From positions 1-37,070 of the forward strand of contig CABUUK010000017.1 in the NCBI GenBank assembly GCA_902494765.1: a stretch of 37,070 bases of DNA. Direction: 5' to 3'. Below, piece after piece: positions 1 through 7,849 of the stretch. The stretch's first letter is position 1, and each line of letters begins with the position of its first letter. A program made the position numbers and the translations under genes. Origin of the DNA: an uncultured Collinsella sp. Lineage in GTDB: Bacteria > Actinomycetota > Coriobacteriia > Coriobacteriales > Coriobacteriaceae. The notes beneath the pieces were generated by a model. The model did no database searches. It had not been told where the DNA came from and was given only the letters and a program-made list of their open reading frames with translations.

Positions 1-60
1 GCCCCATCGCGCCGAGAGTACTGCGGGGTCAGCCCGTGGGAGGCCAGGGCGCCGCTGACC
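1..60 (+). rRNA. rrf: 5S ribosomal RNA, 3' part (5' end outside window)
   Basis: The first 60 bases read like the 3' half of an actinobacterial 5S rRNA: the GCCCCATCGCGCCGA segment after the conserved AAGCTAAG region, then a GTACTGCGGGG / CCCGTGGGAGG helix and a closing strand ending GCGCCGCTGACC that would pair with the missing 5' end. A strong terminator follows within 40 bases, as expected at the end of an rRNA operon. Identification is by sequence pattern only; the exact 3' end is uncertain by a few bases. Confidence 0.8.
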
Positions 61-97
61 GGTGGACGGCACCGAGCCGTACGCTTGAACTGAGAAG

Positions 98-126
98 GGG
101 GAGGCCTCGCGGCCTCCCCTTTTTTT
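98..126 (+). terminator. Intrinsic terminator of the rRNA operon
   Basis: A perfect 9-bp stem GGGGAGGCC / GGCCTCCCC with a TCGC loop is followed by seven T residues. It lies just after the 5S rRNA and before the acpS promoter, so it ends rRNA operon transcription. Confidence 0.93.
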
Positions 127-176
127 GCGTTTACGGGCTTTTGTCTCACATAGTAGCTGTGTTTTATAACCCTCGT

Positions 177-206
177 TTGTCGCATCTTCTGCGAACGGGC
201 TACAAT
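177..206 (+). promoter_or_regulatory. Putative sigma-70-type promoter of the acpS operon
   Basis: TTGTCG (177-182) and TACAAT (201-206) are separated by 18 bp and lie about 30 bases before the acpS start codon. A second possible pair, TTGTCT (141-146) and TATAAC (165-170), also with an 18-bp spacer, lies just upstream. Both are pattern matches only. Confidence 0.55.
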
Positions 207-235
207 AACTTAGTCTGTGCGATATGGAGGTGAAC

Positions 236-775
236 ATGGCTGAAGCTGGTATCGGCGTTGATATCGTCGAGATTTCCCGCATGAAATCAATTCTTGAAAA
301 GACGCCGTCGTTTGCTCGGCGTGTGTTTACCGAAGAAGAGCGTGCGTATTGCGATGCATCATCGCGTCCCGCTGCTCACTATGCGAGCCGCTTTGCTTCG
401 CGCGAGGCGGTACTTAAAGCTCTCGGCACGGGTTTTAGTCAAGGCGTGGGTCGCAAGGATGTTTCGGTTACGCGTGATAAACTCGGCAAACCGAAGGCGC
501 TGCTTTCGGGCCGTGCTCTCGAGATCGCTCAAGAACTGGGTGTTGTTGAGGTCGCTCTTTCCATTACGCTTACAGGAGACTTGGCCGTTGCGAATGCCAT
601 CGCGATTACCGAAGATGCTCGGCCTAAGCCAAAAGAGGAAAAGGTGAGCACCAAGAAACGCGTAGCGCAGACATTTAAAGAGGCTCGCTCTGTTTTAGAT
701 GAGCTTGAGCAGCTGCAGAATTCAGCATTGACGGAGCACCTGGGCGATGCTTCGCAAGATACGCTAGGAGCATAG
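236..775 (+). CDS. acpS: Holo-[acyl-carrier-protein] synthase
   Basis: AcpS transfers 4'-phosphopantetheine from CoA to the serine of acyl carrier protein, activating fatty-acid synthesis in the cytoplasm. The N-terminal motif GIGVDIVEISRM supplies the metal-binding aspartate, and FASREAVLKALGTG is the second conserved family motif with its glutamate. The start at 236 is chosen because GGAGGTG lies just upstream; an in-frame ATG at 224 falls before that site. The protein is 179 aa, while AcpS is usually about 120-130. The extra C-terminal 50 or so residues are charged and helix-prone (KPKEEKVSTKKR...LDELEQLQ) and have no role I can recognise. The gene abuts nnr, which starts at the next base, so the two are probably translationally coupled. 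Confidence 0.93.
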   Translation: MAEAGIGVDIVEISRMKSILEKTPSFARRVFTEEERAYCDASSRPAAHYASRFASREAVLKALGTGFSQGVGRKDVSVTRDKLGKPKALLSGRALEIAQELGVVEVALSITLTGDLAVANAIAITEDARPKPKEEKVSTKKRVAQTFKEARSVLDELEQLQNSALTEHLGDASQDTLGA

Positions 776-2392
776 ATGAAACCGGTTTTGAGTACCGAAG
801 AAGTCGTTCGTCTCGAGGATATCATCGAACGCGAAGGGACTTCGAAGGCCGAGCTTATGGAGCTAGCGGGTGAGTTTGCCGCCAACGAGGTCTTGAAGCT
901 CAATCCCGATCGGGTTCTCGTTCTGGTCGGTTTTGGTAATAATGGCGGCGACGGTTGGGTTGCCGCCGATATCCTGAGCCATAAGGGTGTGGACGTGGAT
1001 ATCGTTTCTCCGGTTGAGCCGGATGAGATTCCTGCTGCTTTGGCACGTCATGTTGCTCGTCGTACTGCCGGCCGCGATGTGCACGTTTGCGTCGGCCCCT
1101 CGCGTGACGAACTCGAGGTTTTGATCGATAAGGCCGATGTTGTTGTCGATGCCATTTTTGGTACCGGTTTCCACGGAAATCTGCGTGCGCCGTTCTCCAT
1201 CTGGATTCCTACGGTCAATGAATGCGCCGATTGTGTCGTATCCATTGATGTTCCCTCGGGCCTGAATGCCGAGACGGGCGTTGTTGATGACGACTGCATT
1301 CGTGCCGAGCATACGGTGACGATGATTGCGCCCAAGATTGGTCTGTATAGCGCTGATGGTCCTGAGTATGCTGGCGATTTGATCTGCGGCAATCTTTACG
1401 ACCGTCTTGACGAGGTCATCGATGATGTCGACCACGCCGCCGAGATTGTCGAGCCCGGTGACTTAGTTGATTACTTTGCCCCACTACCTACGAATATCGA
1501 TAAGTATTCCCGTGGCTCTGTGCTTATTGTCGCCGGATCTGCGCAATATCCTGGTGCTGCCATTATGGCGGCCAAGTCTGCAGCTCGCGCGGGTGCTGGT
1601 TACGTGGCAGTCGCGGCTCCTGACGCCTGCGCCAATCTTATTCGCATGGCACTTCCTTCGATTCCCGTCTTTGCTATTCCGTCTGATTCCCGCGGCTCCT
1701 TTGGCGCCGCTGCGCGCATGACTGTGTGCGAGATTGCAAAGAAGTACAGCTGTGTACTGTGCGGTCCCGGTATGACGACATCTGCCGGCGCTATGCAGGT
1801 GGTTTCGGGCTTGCTCGAGCTTGATGTGCCGCTTATCTTGGACGCCGATGCACTCAACTGCCTTGCTAAGATTGCCATTGACGGTATTGATAGTAATCCC
1901 GAGATGTATCGTCGCGAGCAGCCGTTGGTTATGACGCCGCACTATCGTGAACTTTCGCGTCTGGTTGCCGGTGACGAGGTGAACGACCTTGGTACTGCGA
2001 TTGCGGCCGCGCAGAAGGTTGTCTGGGCTGCAGGCTCTGACAATCTGGTGGTCATTGCCAAGGGGCCGACGACGGCTATCTGTGGCGTTGAGCGTGTGCT
2101 GCTGCCGCTCTCGGGTCCGGCTTCTCTGGCAACTGCCGGTTCGGGTGATGTTCTCGCGGGTATTTTGGCCGGCACGCTTGCCACCATGCGCGACGAGATG
2201 GATCGTTGGGAGTTGCTGTATTCGTACGCCGTCGCACTTCACAGCTACGCCGGTTTTGCCGCGGCGACGGAGTATGGTGAGAAGAGCGTCATCGCGACCG
2301 ATCTTATCGACTTGATCGGTCCGGCCATGGAACTGGCGGCAAAGGATGCGCTCGAAGATCTGGGAATCATGGACGAAGGGTCGGATGACTAA
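776..2392 (+). CDS. nnr: Bifunctional NAD(P)HX epimerase / ADP-dependent NAD(P)HX dehydratase
   Basis: This enzyme repairs hydrated NADH and NADPH: the N-terminal YjeF_N domain epimerises R- and S-NAD(P)HX and the C-terminal ribokinase-like domain dehydrates the S form using ADP. The N-domain (about residues 1-220) carries GFGNNGGDGW near residue 53 and the DAIFGTGF motif. The C-domain (about 240-530) has GSAQYPGAAIMAAKSA and TAGSGDVLAGILAG with the catalytic aspartate near residue 458. At 538 aa the protein has the usual length of the two-domain form. An AGGAG site precedes the start directly after the acpS stop. The acpS-nnr-alr order is common in Gram-positive bacteria. Confidence 0.94.
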   Translation: MKPVLSTEEVVRLEDIIEREGTSKAELMELAGEFAANEVLKLNPDRVLVLVGFGNNGGDGWVAADILSHKGVDVDIVSPVEPDEIPAALARHVARRTAGRDVHVCVGPSRDELEVLIDKADVVVDAIFGTGFHGNLRAPFSIWIPTVNECADCVVSIDVPSGLNAETGVVDDDCIRAEHTVTMIAPKIGLYSADGPEYAGDLICGNLYDRLDEVIDDVDHAAEIVEPGDLVDYFAPLPTNIDKYSRGSVLIVAGSAQYPGAAIMAAKSAARAGAGYVAVAAPDACANLIRMALPSIPVFAIPSDSRGSFGAAARMTVCEIAKKYSCVLCGPGMTTSAGAMQVVSGLLELDVPLILDADALNCLAKIAIDGIDSNPEMYRREQPLVMTPHYRELSRLVAGDEVNDLGTAIAAAQKVVWAAGSDNLVVIAKGPTTAICGVERVLLPLSGPASLATAGSGDVLAGILAGTLATMRDEMDRWELLYSYAVALHSYAGFAAATEYGEKSVIATDLIDLIGPAMELAAKDALEDLGIMDEGSDD

Positions 2393-2394
2393 TC

Positions 2395-3540
2395 ATGAAT
2401 AAAGCCGATTTGACGCGCTGGTCCTGGGTCGAGATCGACCGCGGGGCGCTCCGTCGCAACACGAGGGCCTATAAGAACTTGCTGAATCCACGTCAGCGCC
2501 TGTGCTGCGTGGTCAAGGCCGATGCTTATGGTCATGGAGCTGTTGAGTGCGCCAAGATCATGTATTCGGCCGGTGCCGACATGTTTGCCGTGGCGACGGT
2601 TAACGAGGGCGTTGAGCTCCGACAGGGCGGGATTACGAAACCCATCCTCATCCTAAGCGAGCCGCCTATCGAGGCCATTCCGACGTTGCTCGAGTTTGAT
2701 ATCATGCCTTCGGTCTATACGTCTGACTTTGCTCTTGCGTATGGCGAATGTGCCGTCGCGGCGGGCAAAGTGGGCAAGTATCATCTCGCCATCGAGACGG
2801 GCATGAATCGTATCGGCGTTCACTACACGCAGGTGCTCGACTTTGTCCGCGGTATAAACTTCCATCGCGGTATTCAGTGCGACGGCGTATTTACGCACTT
2901 CGCCACGGCCGATGAACCTTCGGGCTGGGACTACAAGCTGCAGTGTCAGCGCTTTACCGAGGCCGTTCAGGCCATTAAGGATGCGGGTTTTGAGTGCGGT
3001 ATCGTGCACTGCGCCAACACGCCGTCCTCGATGCTCGACCCCTCGATGCATTTTGATATGATCCGCGCCGGCGTTGGCTTGTATGGCATGCAGCCGTGCG
3101 AGCTGAGTGGCCGCGTGATGCAGCTTGATCCCGTTATGAGCGTCCATGCGCGTGTGACGCGCGTGGCACACCCTGCGATGGGTGAGGGCGTGGGCTACGG
3201 TTTTACCTACCGCGTACCGCGTACGCGCGTTCAGATCTGCACGCTGCCGATCGGTTATGCCGATGGCCTATCGCGTACGCTTTCCAATCGTATGGATGTG
3301 CTGTATCGCGGCGAGCGTGTGCATCAGGTTGGCAATATCTGCATGGACCAGTTTATGGTCGCCATTCAGTCCAACCCGGCACACGAGATTCCCGAGGCCG
3401 AGTATGGTGACGAGATGATCATTGTCGGCCGCGATGGCGATGCCGAGATCACTATGGACGAGATGGCCCGACTGCGCGGAACGATTAACTACGAGGTCGC
3501 CTGCGGCTTTGGCATGCGTCTCGACAAGGTCTACGTGTAG
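2395..3540 (+). CDS. alr: Alanine racemase
   Basis: Alr is the PLP enzyme that makes D-alanine for peptidoglycan. The PLP lysine is K41 in CCVVKADAYGHG, and the second catalytic base, a tyrosine, is in GEGVGYGFTYRVPR. The VGNICMDQFMV motif near the C-terminus is also typical. The 381-aa length is normal. It begins two bases after the nnr stop with no strong ribosome-binding site of its own, so translational coupling is likely. No signs of transfer or damage. Confidence 0.95.
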   Translation: MNKADLTRWSWVEIDRGALRRNTRAYKNLLNPRQRLCCVVKADAYGHGAVECAKIMYSAGADMFAVATVNEGVELRQGGITKPILILSEPPIEAIPTLLEFDIMPSVYTSDFALAYGECAVAAGKVGKYHLAIETGMNRIGVHYTQVLDFVRGINFHRGIQCDGVFTHFATADEPSGWDYKLQCQRFTEAVQAIKDAGFECGIVHCANTPSSMLDPSMHFDMIRAGVGLYGMQPCELSGRVMQLDPVMSVHARVTRVAHPAMGEGVGYGFTYRVPRTRVQICTLPIGYADGLSRTLSNRMDVLYRGERVHQVGNICMDQFMVAIQSNPAHEIPEAEYGDEMIIVGRDGDAEITMDEMARLRGTINYEVACGFGMRLDKVYV

Positions 3541-3548
3541 GAGCCGCT

Positions 3549-4169
3549 ATGGGCGTCATGCACATCCCCGGCCATACCCAGCAGGCACCACGTGAGGTCG
3601 CACTCGAGGAAATTGAGGCCGTTCTGGGCGATTGTCACCTCTGCCAGCTCTACCAGTCGCGTCACAATATCGTGTTTGGCGTGGGAAACCCCCGCGCTCG
3701 CGTGATGTTTATTGGTGAGGCGCCGGGCCGCAATGAGGATTTGCAGGGCGAGCCCTTTGTGGGGGCGGCAGGCGAGGACCTCAACGGCATTTTGTCGCTG
3801 GCGGGCCTCAAACGCGAAGACGTCTACATTGCCAACGTGCTTAAGTGCCGCCCGCCGGGAAACCGCAATCCGCGTCCCGAGGAAGTGCTGGCTTGCTCGC
3901 CGTTTTTGCGTGAGCAGATTCGAAGCATCTGGCCCGATATTATCGTGACGCTCGGCAACCCCGCGACGCACTTTGTGCTTAAGACCGAGATTGGCATTAC
4001 TAAGCTGCGCGGCAGGTTCCACCAGATGGGGCATTTTGTAGTAATGCCCACGTTCCATCCGGCAGCAGCGCTGCGCAATCCGGCGTGGCAGGAGCTGCTG
4101 GAGGAAGACTTTAAGATGCTGGGCGACTATCTGGAGCGACATCCCGCACCAGAGGACGCCTCGGAATAA
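3549..4169 (+). CDS. udg: Family 4 uracil-DNA glycosylase (4Fe-4S type)
   Basis: This enzyme removes uracil from DNA to start base-excision repair. The active-site region FIGEAPGRNEDLQGEPFVG and the later TFHPAAALRNP motif match family 4 UDGs. Four cysteines (C29 and C32 in CHLC, C100 in KCRPPGN, C116 in LAC) are placed as iron-sulfur ligands. The protein is 206 aa, normal for the family. AGGAG precedes the ATG; a second ATG three codons later is also possible. It lies in the same operon as alr and tsaE. Confidence 0.92.
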   Translation: MGVMHIPGHTQQAPREVALEEIEAVLGDCHLCQLYQSRHNIVFGVGNPRARVMFIGEAPGRNEDLQGEPFVGAAGEDLNGILSLAGLKREDVYIANVLKCRPPGNRNPRPEEVLACSPFLREQIRSIWPDIIVTLGNPATHFVLKTEIGITKLRGRFHQMGHFVVMPTFHPAAALRNPAWQELLEEDFKMLGDYLERHPAPEDASE

Positions 4170-4181
4170 TAAGGAGCATAT

Positions 4182-4688
4182 ATGTCCCTGGAGCGCCTGG
4201 GGGTAGGTACTTACAAAACGACTTGCGCTGCCGATACGGAGTACTTTGGCGAGCTAATTGCACCGTGCCTTGAGGACGGCGATGTGCTCATCCTGACCGG
4301 TGGCCTGGGAGTGGGCAAAACTCACTTTACCAAGGGCGTCTCGCGCGGGCTGGGCGATGAGCATATGGTTACGAGCCCTACGTTTGCGCTCATGGCCGTT
4401 CACGATCAAGGTCGTATTCCGCTGTTTCACTTTGATCTATACCGCCTGGAGCATGCCTACGAGCTCGAGGATACGGGCATTTTCGATGTGCTGGGCTATG
4501 AGGGTGCTTGCTTGCTGGAATGGGGCGAACAATTCCAGGACGAGCTGACGGATGAGTATCTTTCGGTGACGCTCAAGCGTGATGAGGGCGACAGCGATGT
4601 GCGAACGATAACGCTCGAGGCACACGGTGACCGCGCAATGGAGCTTTCCCATTTGATTGATAAGGCTGTACAAGATGAGCTTGCATAA
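4182..4688 (+). CDS. tsaE: tRNA threonylcarbamoyladenosine biosynthesis ATPase TsaE
   Basis: TsaE is the ATPase that drives turnover of the TsaBD complex making the t6A base next to the anticodon of ANN-decoding tRNAs. A P-loop GGLGVGKTHF lies near residue 41, followed by VTSPTFALM and FHFDLYRL motifs typical of the family. The protein is 168 aa. AGGAG precedes the start. Its last 14 bases overlap the next gene, which encodes its partners TsaB and TsaD, so the whole t6A machinery except TsaC is encoded together here. Confidence 0.94.
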   Translation: MSLERLGVGTYKTTCAADTEYFGELIAPCLEDGDVLILTGGLGVGKTHFTKGVSRGLGDEHMVTSPTFALMAVHDQGRIPLFHFDLYRLEHAYELEDTGIFDVLGYEGACLLEWGEQFQDELTDEYLSVTLKRDEGDSDVRTITLEAHGDRAMELSHLIDKAVQDELA

Positions 4689-7059
4689 CGACAACGCGCT
4701 GGTGGTGGCGCTCGATACCTCGACCGACATGCTTGCCTGCGCGGCAAGCTGGATTGATGGGCAGACGGGCGAGACGAAGCTCGTGAGTGGCGACCACATG
4801 TGTCGCCGTCACGCCAACGTTGAGCTCGTGAATACCGTTGATGGCGTGCTGGCTCAAGCCGGTCTGGATCGCAGCGATGTTGGTTACTACGTGGTCGGCC
4901 GCGGCCCGGGGTCGTTTACGGGTGTGCGCATCGGCATCTCCACTGCCAAGGGCCTCGCGCGCGGTGCCAATGTTCCACTGCTGGGCGTGTCGACGCTCGA
5001 CGCTTGCGCTTGGACGGCGTGGAAGGCTGGCGTGCGCGGCAAGCTTGGTATCTTGGCCGATGCCATGCGCGGTGAGGTATATCCGGCACTATATATGCTG
5101 GGCGATGAGGGTCCCGAGCGTCAATTTGAGCGCGAACACGTGGTCAAGGCCGCCGTGGCGCTCGATGAGTGGCGCCGAGCAGCGGACTGGGACCAGGTTC
5201 AGCTGACCGGTGACGGTCTCGTGCGCTATGGCAAGCTGCTGGGTGAGGACGAGACCGCCCGCTGCGTGGAGCGCGACCTGTGGTGGCCTTCGGGCGAGGG
5301 CTTGCTGCTCGCGCACGCTGCGGGTGACGGCGATCCGGCTCGCGTCCTGCCGATTTACACGCGCCTTTCGGATGCCGAGGAAAACGAGCGCAAGCGTCTT
5401 GGTCTTGCCGAGAGTGCGCAGAGCGAAATTACGGGCGTTGCCGATGGGCTCGCCGGTCGTCATCTGCAGTTCCGTCCCATGGGCGCGGCGGATGCCGAGG
5501 GCGCGAGCGCGCTAGAGGCTGCCTGCTTTGAAGGTGCCGGACACGAGGCGTGGACGCCGGGCATGTTCCTGTCCGAACTGGGCGAGGACGTCGCTGCGCC
5601 GCGCAGTTGGTGGGTGGCACACGACGACGGCAAGCTGCTGGGCCTTGCCGGCGGTATGGTCGTGGACGGTGATGTGCAGATTCTGGATGTCGCCGTCGAC
5701 TCGGCACATCGCCGTGAGGGCATTGCCCGCAAGCTGCTGTCGCATGTGAGCTATGATGCCCAGATGCTCGGCTGCACCACGGCTTCGCTCGAGGTCGAGG
5801 ACGGCAACGAGGGCGCGATTGCGCTCTATGCCGCTCTGGGCTTTACCGAGGTGGGTCGTCGTCGTGGCTACTACGGTGTCGGCAAAGACGCCATCGTCAT
5901 GACGGCCCCACTTCCCCTCGTACTTCCGGTCGATAACGCCTCGCCCGAGCCGACGGCAGCCGAGCAACGCGTATGGCCGCTGCCTGCGCCTGGGCGCTCC
6001 GAGGGGGAGCGCGCCGAAATTGAGCGCCGCCGCCTGGTGCTCGCTATCGAGAGTTCCTGCGACGAGACGGCCGTGGCGATTATCGATGCGGATGGCAATA
6101 TGCTGGCCAACCAGGTGTCGACACAGATTGATTTTCATGCCCGCTTTGGCGGCGTGGTGCCCGAGATCGCCTCGCGCAAACACGTTGAGGTGATTGTGAG
6201 TGTCGTGGATGCGGCGCTCGAGGATGCCGCAGCATCGCTTGGTCTTGAGGGTGGAGCCATTGCTCCCAGCGAGCTTGCCGCCGTGGGCGTGACACAGGGT
6301 CCGGGCCTGGTGGGCGCCCTCGTGGTGGGCGTTGCCTTTGCCAAAGGCTTTGCCTACGCTGCCGGTAAGCCGCTCGTATGCGTCAACCATCTGGAGGGGC
6401 ATCTGTTTGCCAACCTGCTGGCGCAACCCGACCTCAAACCGCCGTTTATCTTCACGCTTGTCTCGGGTGGGCACACCATGCTCGTGCACGTGAAGGCGTG
6501 GGGCGACTACGAGGTGCTCGGTGAGACGCTCGACGACGCTGTGGGCGAGGCCTTCGACAAGGTAGCCAAGGCGTTGGGTCTGGGCTATCCCGGTGGCCCC
6601 ATCATTTCCAAGCTGGCCGAGACGGGCAACCCCAAGGCGATCGATTTCCCCCGTGCGCTTAACAGCAGGGGAGACTATCGCTTCTCGCTTTCGGGCCTTA
6701 AAACCGCTGTGACGCTCTACATTGAACAGGAGACCAAGGCCGGGCGCACGATTCACCTGCCCGATCTGGCAGCTTCGTTTGAGGCAGCTGTCTTTGACGT
6801 GCAGTACAAGAAGGCCAAAAACGCACTGCACGCTACCGGATGCAAGGAATACTGCATCGGTGGCGGCGTCTCGGCCAACCCGCATCTGCGCGAGATGATG
6901 ATCAAGAAGCTTGGGCGTCAGGGGATTCACGTAACGGTGCCGCCCTTGTCTGCCTGTACCGATAACGCCGCCATGATCGCGGAGGTCGCTCGCCGTAAAT
7001 TCGACCGAGGCGAAATCTCGCCGTTCGATGTCGACGCCGATCCAAACATGACGCTGTAG
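4675..7059 (+). CDS. tsaB-rimI-tsaD: TsaB-RimI-TsaD fusion protein (t6A synthesis and ribosomal protein acetylation)
   Basis: Three proteins that are usually separate are joined in one 794-aa chain. Residues 1 to about 225 are TsaB (VALDTSTDM at the start, VGRGPGSFTGVRIGIS). Residues about 263-411 are a GNAT acetyltransferase like RimI, with the acetyl-CoA loop in DSAHRREGIARKLLSHV and the YAALGFTEVGRRRGYY end. Residues about 454-794 are TsaD: LAIESSCDETAVAI, metal ligands in HLEGH near 572-576, LVSGGHTML, AVGEAFDKVAKALGLGYPGGP, and GGGVSANPHLRE. TsaD transfers the threonylcarbamoyl group to A37 of tRNA with TsaB as scaffold. Start 4675 is chosen for its overlap with tsaE; an in-frame ATG at 4657 is the alternative. 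No frameshift is seen. A large hairpin element follows 12 bases after the stop. Confidence 0.92.
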   Translation: MSLHNDNALVVALDTSTDMLACAASWIDGQTGETKLVSGDHMCRRHANVELVNTVDGVLAQAGLDRSDVGYYVVGRGPGSFTGVRIGISTAKGLARGANVPLLGVSTLDACAWTAWKAGVRGKLGILADAMRGEVYPALYMLGDEGPERQFEREHVVKAAVALDEWRRAADWDQVQLTGDGLVRYGKLLGEDETARCVERDLWWPSGEGLLLAHAAGDGDPARVLPIYTRLSDAEENERKRLGLAESAQSEITGVADGLAGRHLQFRPMGAADAEGASALEAACFEGAGHEAWTPGMFLSELGEDVAAPRSWWVAHDDGKLLGLAGGMVVDGDVQILDVAVDSAHRREGIARKLLSHVSYDAQMLGCTTASLEVEDGNEGAIALYAALGFTEVGRRRGYYGVGKDAIVMTAPLPLVLPVDNASPEPTAAEQRVWPLPAPGRSEGERAEIERRRLVLAIESSCDETAVAIIDADGNMLANQVSTQIDFHARFGGVVPEIASRKHVEVIVSVVDAALEDAAASLGLEGGAIAPSELAAVGVTQGPGLVGALVVGVAFAKGFAYAAGKPLVCVNHLEGHLFANLLAQPDLKPPFIFTLVSGGHTMLVHVKAWGDYEVLGETLDDAVGEAFDKVAKALGLGYPGGPIISKLAETGNPKAIDFPRALNSRGDYRFSLSGLKTAVTLYIEQETKAGRTIHLPDLAASFEAAVFDVQYKKAKNALHATGCKEYCIGGGVSANPHLREMMIKKLGRQGIHVTVPPLSACTDNAAMIAEVARRKFDRGEISPFDVDADPNMTL

Positions 7060-7071
7060 CTGGTACGGCGC

Positions 7072-7206
7072 GGTCCCCGGACGGAGGGGCCGGATATAAG
7101 GTTTCCTGCTTTACAGTCCTGCGCAAGACTAAGGCCACATTAAGTGGCCTTCTTTGCGTGCGGAACTCGCGATAAACCTTATATCCGGCCCCTCCGGTCG
7201 GGGACC
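7072..7206 (+). repeat. Long hairpin element, copy A
   Basis: The arms 7072-7104 and 7174-7206 are 33 bases each and complementary except for two positions. They flank a 69-base core (7105-7173) that starts CCTGCTTTACAGTCCTGC and ends GTGCGGAACTCGCGAT. Inside the core is a second stem, AAGGCCAC-ATTAA-GTGGCCTT (7131-7151). The element begins 12 bases after the tsaD stop codon. The core recurs at 7380-7447 (inverted), 12158-12226 and 32025-32093. No T-run follows, so it is not a standard terminator. Confidence 0.9.
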
Positions 7207-7345
7207 TTTCTGTATCGATGCGGCTTCTGAGCCGGATCGGCGTCGACAACGTCCGACAAGGTTAGCCAGCTGCGTCGAATTTCCGGCATGCTTTAGCTGA
7301 AAGAAAAGTTAGCGTGCGGAGCTTTGCTCCGCATTTGGGATGGGA

Positions 7346-7481
7346 GCCCCTCGGGAGCGGGCGGGCGTATACAAGGTTTATCGCGAGTTCCGCACGAGCC
7401 GGAGAGCACTTAATGTGCTCTCCGTGCGAGCAGGACTGTAGAGCAGGAAACCTTGTATACGCCCGCCCGCTCCCGAGGGGC
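7346..7481 (-). repeat. Long hairpin element, copy B (inverted relative to A, C and D)
   Basis: The arms 7346-7379 and 7448-7481 are 34 bases each and perfectly complementary. The core 7380-7447 is 68 bases, and read on the - strand it matches the cores of copies A, C and D. Its inner stem is GAGAGCAC-ATTAA-GTGCTCTC. Apart from the innermost AAGGTTT, the arms share no sequence with those of copy A only 140 bases away. The stretch 7207-7345 between A and B holds no gene; I see only a small GCGGAGC-TTT-GCTCCGC hairpin at 7316-7332. Confidence 0.9.
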
Positions 7482-7579
7482 AACTCTCATGCAAAAACTT
7501 TTGTCGGGTAAAGTCCGAGGTCAGTGGCGTTTTATACCAAGAAATTCAAAAAAAGCTGAAAATTCATTACATATTTGCG

Positions 7580-7608
7580 TTGACTTTAGGCAACTAAAGT
7601 TTCATACT
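7580..7608 (+). promoter_or_regulatory. Putative promoter of the cstA leader transcript
   Basis: TTGACT (7580-7585) and CATACT (7603-7608) are separated by 17 bp. Transcription would begin near 7615, giving a leader of about 235 bases before cstA that contains a leader peptide and a terminator. The region 7482-7579 shows nothing else that I recognise. Confidence 0.6.
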
Positions 7609-7679
7609 CCTTTTCAACCACTGGGGGATGTGAACACGCACGGATCGTTCGCATCATGATTGAAGAGGATTTTTTAGAC

Positions 7680-7724
7680 ATGTTCACGCATCAGCTAAAC
7701 ATTATCAGCGTAGTAATTATCTGA
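7680..7724 (+). CDS. Ile/Val-rich attenuator leader peptide upstream of cstA
   Basis: A 14-codon reading frame encodes MFTHQLNIISVVII and stops. Seven of its last nine codons are Leu, Ile or Val (CTA, ATT, ATC, GTA, GTA, ATT, ATC), the pattern of branched-chain amino-acid attenuator peptides. GAAGAGGA lies about 9 bases before the ATG. The frame sits between a good promoter and an intrinsic terminator that precedes cstA, which is where such a peptide belongs. CGCATCAG (7687-7694) can pair with CTGATGCG (7721-7728), a stem that a ribosome moving to the stop codon would open. The reading frame and codons are seen; the regulatory role is inferred. Confidence 0.72.
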   Translation: MFTHQLNIISVVII

Positions 7725-7775
7725 TGCGGGTTAGCACATACAGCTAGCCCGTACGATAACGGGCGGCTGATAAAG

Positions 7776-7814
7776 ATGAGGGCCGTCGAGCGCAACCGAC
7801 GGCCCTCATTTTTT
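7776..7814 (+). terminator. Attenuator terminator in the cstA leader
   Basis: A 13-bp perfect stem, ATGAGGGCCGTCG / CGACGGCCCTCAT, with an 8-base loop is followed by five T residues, 36 bases before the cstA start. Upstream, GGGTTAGC (7728-7735) can pair with GCTAGCCC (7743-7750), and GCCCGT can pair with ACGGGC (7747-7764); these two pairings exclude each other. I could not identify a clear antiterminator that directly competes with the terminator's 5' arm, so the exact switch is unresolved. Confidence 0.85.
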
Positions 7815-7849
7815 ATGTCTAGGAAGTTCTTTTTAGAGGAGGAAATGTA

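Noticed and set aside
36..233. Small + strand frame at the start of the window
   Set aside because: It crosses the 5S rRNA end, the rRNA terminator and the acpS promoter, and has no ribosome-binding site.
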